A stretch of DNA of 16,412 bases from Bacillota bacterium. Lineage in GTDB: Bacteria > Bacillota > Clostridia > Clostridiales > Caloramatoraceae. The notes under the pieces are model-generated. The model worked only from the letters and a program-made list of their open reading frames with translations. It was not told the origin of the DNA and did no database searches. A program made the position numbers and the translations under genes. The DNA is taken from positions 1 to 16,412 of the forward strand of contig JAEZLD010000025.1 in the NCBI GenBank assembly GCA_023415335.1, in the 5' to 3' direction. This document shows, one piece after another, positions 14,000-16,412 of the stretch. Position 1 is the first letter of the stretch, and each line of letters starts with the position of its first letter.

Positions 14000-14485
14000 T
14001 CAGTTGCGCGAATCTGCATCCTGCAAAAGTTTAAGACCCTCATCTCCGTTCATAGAGTAATTGTGATGGTTCCTGATAAGATAGCCAAAATAATCCCCCT
14101 GGTCCTTTATATAAAGGAATGCCTTTTCCGGATGATTATAATAGGTATCCACCATTTTAAACTTTTTAAACCGACTTACAAAACCTGGCATACTCTTATC
14201 CAAAAGTACCATAATTGATTTTGTAATTATATTGAGTCCCCCTGCTAGCTTTCCGATATCATGAAGAAGAGCAGCCTTAACAAGCACACACTGCTTTTCT
14301 TCATTTGTCCTGCAATTACTCAGCACATCCTTTGCCACCCTCAGGCAATGGGCTTGCTCATATTCAGGCAGAGAATAAAACAGTCTTCTTTCATCTTCAT
14401 TAAGATAAAACTCTATAAAGTTTTTTTCATTTGCAGTTATCTTTGCAGTCATAGCCTTAAAAAACTGTTTAACCCTGTAGAGCAT
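14000..14485 (-). CDS. HD-domain protein (putative phosphohydrolase)
   Basis: The 161-residue product is a minimal HD domain: His46 ('EQAHCLRVA'), His75-Asp76 ('AALLHDIGK'), His118 ('YYNHPEKA'), His140-His141 ('RNHHNYSM') and Asp158 ('LLQDAD'). This arrangement of metal ligands is shared with HD-GYP and other HD phosphohydrolases, but the GYP motif is absent. HD proteins hydrolyse phosphate esters of nucleotides or cyclic dinucleotides; the substrate here is unknown. GGAGGA lies six nt before the ATG. It is the first gene of an operon with the response regulator and kinase, so it could be under their control or feed back on them. Confidence 0.88.
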   Translation of the reverse strand: MLYRVKQFFKAMTAKITANEKNFIEFYLNEDERRLFYSLPEYEQAHCLRVAKDVLSNCRTNEEKQCVLVKAALLHDIGKLAGGLNIITKSIMVLLDKSMPGFVSRFKKFKMVDTYYNHPEKAFLYIKDQGDYFGYLIRNHHNYSMNGDEGLKLLQDADSRN

Positions 14486-14534
14486 ATTTTGTCCTCCACA
14501 TATATGTCATCAAGTCTATAATTTTCTATTTCAT

Positions 14535-14563
14535 ATTATACACTATAATACATAAAAAGACAA
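14535..14563 (-). promoter_or_regulatory. Sigma-A promoter of the HD-domain / two-component operon
   Basis: On the minus strand TTGTCT (14563-14558), exactly 17 bp, TATAAT (14540-14535). It lies about 50 bp upstream of the HD start. The remaining AT-rich stretch up to 14785 shows only a weak candidate for the divergent genes (TTATCA 14714-14719, CATAAT 14738-14743). Confidence 0.8.
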
Positions 14564-14785
14564 AACAAGTAAATAGGGCTTTACATTCGATTTTACCTAA
14601 TTTTTTATCTTATTTATTTACTTTAGCATATTTTTATTTATTATGAAATTGTAGCATTTCAATTTTATTTTCTACTTTCAATTATATAACCACTCTGTAA
14701 TATTCATGTATCCTTATCACAGAATTGAATTACACTGCATAATATTAACTGACAAAAGATTATGATTTATAAGGATGTGAATTTT

Positions 14786-15166
14786 ATGCTTTTTTTCACC
14801 TCTGGCACAGATTCGGGTAGAAAAATAATCAATAACCAGATTTCTCTTTTAAACACCCGCTTGGCTGCTACCGAAAACCTCATTGACTCTATTCACGAAT
14901 CAGAAAGAGCATACGAGCTGGACTTAAAGACTCTGATTTCCATGATGACCGAGCTTTATGGAAATCTCGATGGCACCTTTTATGAAACCATCAATGATAT
15001 GCGGATAGTAATCGTTATAATCACCTTTCTCATGCTTCCTCAGAATGCACAGACGCTGAAGCTAGAGAGGGATTATACAAGGGAAACTAATATAGAGTAT
15101 GCAGATTCATTAGAGGCCTTTAGAGATACTCTTGAAAAGCTATCTCATGGCACCCTTAAATTCTAG
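14786..15166 (+). CDS. Hypothetical helical protein, 126 residues (first of pair)
   Basis: I do not recognise a family. The product begins 'MLFFTSGTDSGRKIINNQIS'. It is mostly helical with heptad-like spacing (20-60, 85-120) and a short hydrophobic stretch 'MRIVIVIITFLML' (about 71-83) that is too short for a confident membrane span. The end is charged and helical. ATG 14786 is preceded by AAGGATG; an upstream ATG at 14762 has no site. The next gene follows 20 nt after the stop and has a similar size and character, so the pair may act together. No signal peptide or lipobox. Confidence 0.65.
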   Translation: MLFFTSGTDSGRKIINNQISLLNTRLAATENLIDSIHESERAYELDLKTLISMMTELYGNLDGTFYETINDMRIVIVIITFLMLPQNAQTLKLERDYTRETNIEYADSLEAFRDTLEKLSHGTLKF

Positions 15167-15186
15167 ACCAAAAGAGGTGAAGGAAC

Positions 15187-15567
15187 GTGATTTATCAGAG
15201 CCCTTATGCTCTTAGGGAAGAACTCAAAAGAAGAGTACAGGATATGCTTAGACAGGTGGAGCTTAAATATGAGGAAGTAGTCCGTGCCAGAGCGCAGCTT
15301 GACCACTTAAGGCATCAGGATATACAGCTGCGCCAGGAATTCAACTCACTACAAGCTACTACTTGGAGGAGAGTCGCATCTGCCAACTCTTGTACTGCAT
15401 CAGCTATGAGCATCCTACACCTGACAGAGCTTGAAAACAGTCTACAGGAACTAAGCAGCCTGATTTCCTTACGAACACAGGCATATAATAAGCTTACTCA
15501 GGATGCCTATGGATCAGTCTCACAACTGCTATCAACAATAAATGATTGTATAAGATGCGAAAGCTGA
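15187..15567 (+). CDS. Hypothetical coiled-coil protein, 126 residues (second of pair)
   Basis: I do not recognise a family. The product is almost wholly helical: residues 8-55 ('LREELKRRVQDMLRQVELKY' onward) form a strongly charged coiled coil, and residues 75-122 form a second, more polar helix. It has three Cys, two near the end ('DCIRCES'). No membrane segment. The general shape, two long antiparallel helices, resembles FliJ/YscO or other small assembly proteins, but no motif supports that. Start GTG 15187 with AGAGGTGAAGG upstream. Cotranscribed with 14786-15166; the hairpin at 15596 ends the unit. Confidence 0.65.
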   Translation: MIYQSPYALREELKRRVQDMLRQVELKYEEVVRARAQLDHLRHQDIQLRQEFNSLQATTWRRVASANSCTASAMSILHLTELENSLQELSSLISLRTQAYNKLTQDAYGSVSQLLSTINDCIRCES

Positions 15568-15595
15568 GTAACAGCAAAGCCGTGTGATATAATAA

Positions 15596-15637
15596 AGGCC
15601 TATTTCCTACTATGACTTATTAGCAGGATATAGGCCT
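15596..15637 (+). terminator. Long hairpin after the helical-protein pair
   Basis: AGGCCTATTTCCT (15596-15608) pairs with AGGATATAGGCCT (15625-15637) with one mismatch. The following sequence GGTTATTT is a weak T tract. A terminator is the simplest reading. Confidence 0.55.
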
Positions 15638-15907
15638 GGTTATTTAATATGTTAACTCAAAATACAACATGTAAATATGGTGGTATAGGTAAAAGCCAAT
15701 TCACTTCTTCATTATTCCCTTTTACCTATTACCTTCCAAAAATCACGAATGTGCTTATCAAGTAAAAGTGAACTATGTAGGGTATGGACTCTATGCCACC
15801 CCATGGTAAGGACTGCACCATGGTTAAAGCATCATATAACCTTAGACCAGTACGAAGGTCTTGAATATTTATATTAAGTAATAGTGAAGAGTGAAAAAGT
15901 AATAAGT
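15638..15907. other. Intergenic region with several inverted repeats, no gene seen
   Basis: The 270 bp between the helical-protein unit and the rRNA-operon terminator hold a perfect 11-bp inverted repeat ATAGGTAAAAG (15685-15695) / CTTTTACCTAT (15719-15729). They also hold CCATGGT/ACCATGG and AGACC/GGTCT pairs between about 15800 and 15862. No open frame with a ribosome binding site and no RNA family was recognised. Confidence 0.5.
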
Positions 15908-15939
15908 AAAAAACCGGATGCTTACACATCCGGTTTTTT
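15908..15939 (-). terminator. Terminator of the rRNA-tRNA operon
   Basis: CCGGATG (15914-15920) pairs with CATCCGG (15927-15933), with A and T tracts on both flanks. It directly follows the CCA end of tRNA-Lys on the minus strand. Confidence 0.9.
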
Positions 15940-16014
15940 GGTGAGCCACCGGGGAATCGAACCCCGGACACCATGATTAAAAGTCATGTGCTCTACCGAC
16001 TGAGCTAGTGGCTC
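15939..16014 (-). tRNA. tRNA-Lys (anticodon TTT)
   Basis: 76 nt with encoded CCA. Acceptor GAGCCAC/GTGGCTC, anticodon stem CATGA/TCATG with loop CTTTTAA, T loop GGTTCGATTCC. Last gene of the rRNA operon. Confidence 0.97.
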
Positions 16015-16027
16015 AAAAAATAAAAAA

Positions 16028-16111
16028 TGGTGCGGAGAGCGGGACTTGAACCCGCACGGGATACCCACACGCCCCTCAAACGTGCGCGTCTGCCAATTCC
16101 GCCATCCCCGC
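16028..16111 (-). tRNA. tRNA-Leu (anticodon GAG)
   Basis: 84 nt with encoded CCA. Acceptor GCGGGGA/TCTCCGC with discriminator A, anticodon stem CACGT/GCGTG with loop TTGAGGG, class II variable arm. Decodes CUC/CUU. It lies 13 nt upstream of tRNA-Lys on the same transcript. Confidence 0.95.
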
Positions 16112-16171
16112 ATACATAATCTCATTCTGTGGGTTTCATCCACTTCATGAGCTAGTCTATTTTCGAGGGCT

Positions 16172-16225
16172 AATCCCGCTTCGCGGGCTAATGCTTCTTC
16201 GAAGCATTTTTGAGTTTATTTCACA
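16172..16225 (-). repeat. Tandem hairpins with GGGCTAAT linkers after 23S rRNA
   Basis: Three stem-loops follow one another: CCCGC/GCGGG around TTC (16175-16187), ATGCTTC/GAAGCAT around TTC (16191-16207), and TGAGTTT/AAACTCA (about 16211-16231). GGGCTAAT stands before each of the first two. They lie where a 5S gene would be expected and may be processing signals. Confidence 0.55.
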
Positions 16226-16289
16226 AACTCATCAGACAACCAAATTAATCAGTTCCCTGAAAACTGCACAGCAAAATTTCTCATAAAAG

Positions 16290-16412
16290 ATCAAGCCCTC
16301 GACCTATTAGTACTCATCAGCTGAATGCATCGCTGCACTTACACCCTGAGCCTATCAACCTGGTGTTCTTCCAGGGGTCTTAACCTTGCGGTGGGAGATC
16401 TCATCTTGAGGG
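16290..16412 (-). rRNA. 23S ribosomal RNA, 3' end (partial)
   Basis: The minus strand from the window edge reads as the conserved end of 23S rRNA, including the region with GTAAGTGCAGCGATGCATTC and the terminal TACTAATAGGTCGAGGGC. The 3' end is set near 16290 by similarity to the known end of Firmicute 23S; exact processing is not visible. The rest of the gene lies right of the window. Confidence 0.95.

Noticed and set aside
15729..16143. Open frames on the minus strand across the tRNA genes
   Set aside because: They translate tRNA-Lys and tRNA-Leu sequence and the terminator; not coding.

Overview
The window looks like chromosome from a low-GC Gram-positive anaerobe of the class Clostridia. 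The evidence is an AT-rich sequence, strong AGGAGG-type ribosome binding sites, consensus sigma-A promoters, a T-box riboswitch on serS, a NiaR-type 3H repressor, a WalRK-like two-component pair, a UPF0182 membrane protein, and an encapsulin operon with an EncFtn cargo. I cannot name the genus. Most of it is housekeeping or stress-physiology DNA. I see no transposase, integrase, CRISPR array or phage gene.

Layout. 1-1070: the 3' end of an XRE-type regulator (+) converges on an E2/CAT-fold acyltransferase-like gene (-) whose catalytic His position holds Glu. 1302-2553: a 59-residue PspC-domain protein and a membrane-anchored alpha/beta hydrolase (+). 2601-3407: a VanY-type D,D-carboxypeptidase (-). 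3651-5046: the encapsulin operon, in which an encapsulated ferritin with a C-terminal cargo peptide precedes the shell protein; its leader carries an ATACCC-ATA-GGGTAT palindrome.

5071-6151 is the odd part of the window. A two-gene cassette (S23-type four-helix-bundle protein overlapping an unknown 125-residue protein by ATGA) has its own consensus promoter. Next to it lies a 170-bp array of mini-hairpins separated by AATGATG, switching to CATCATT in the second half. A-tract/T-tract hairpins that can terminate on both strands bound the whole segment.

6154-8095 is a serine decoding cluster on the minus strand: a T-box leader with a TCC specifier, serS, then tRNA-Ser(TGA) and tRNA-Ser(GCT) behind a perfect consensus promoter. 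A 59-residue unknown protein is divergent from it. 8504-11741 (-) is niaR followed by a 902-residue UPF0182 protein. 11884-14485 (-) is an HD-domain protein, an OmpR-family response regulator and a sensor kinase in one operon. 14786-15567 (+) holds two small helical proteins of unknown function. The right end (-) is the tail of an rRNA operon: the 23S 3' end, then tRNA-Leu(GAG), tRNA-Lys(TTT) and a terminator, with no 5S gene between them.

Starts were moved to the Shine-Dalgarno-supported codon wherever the longest ORF began too far upstream. Function calls rest on motifs read by eye. No database search was possible.
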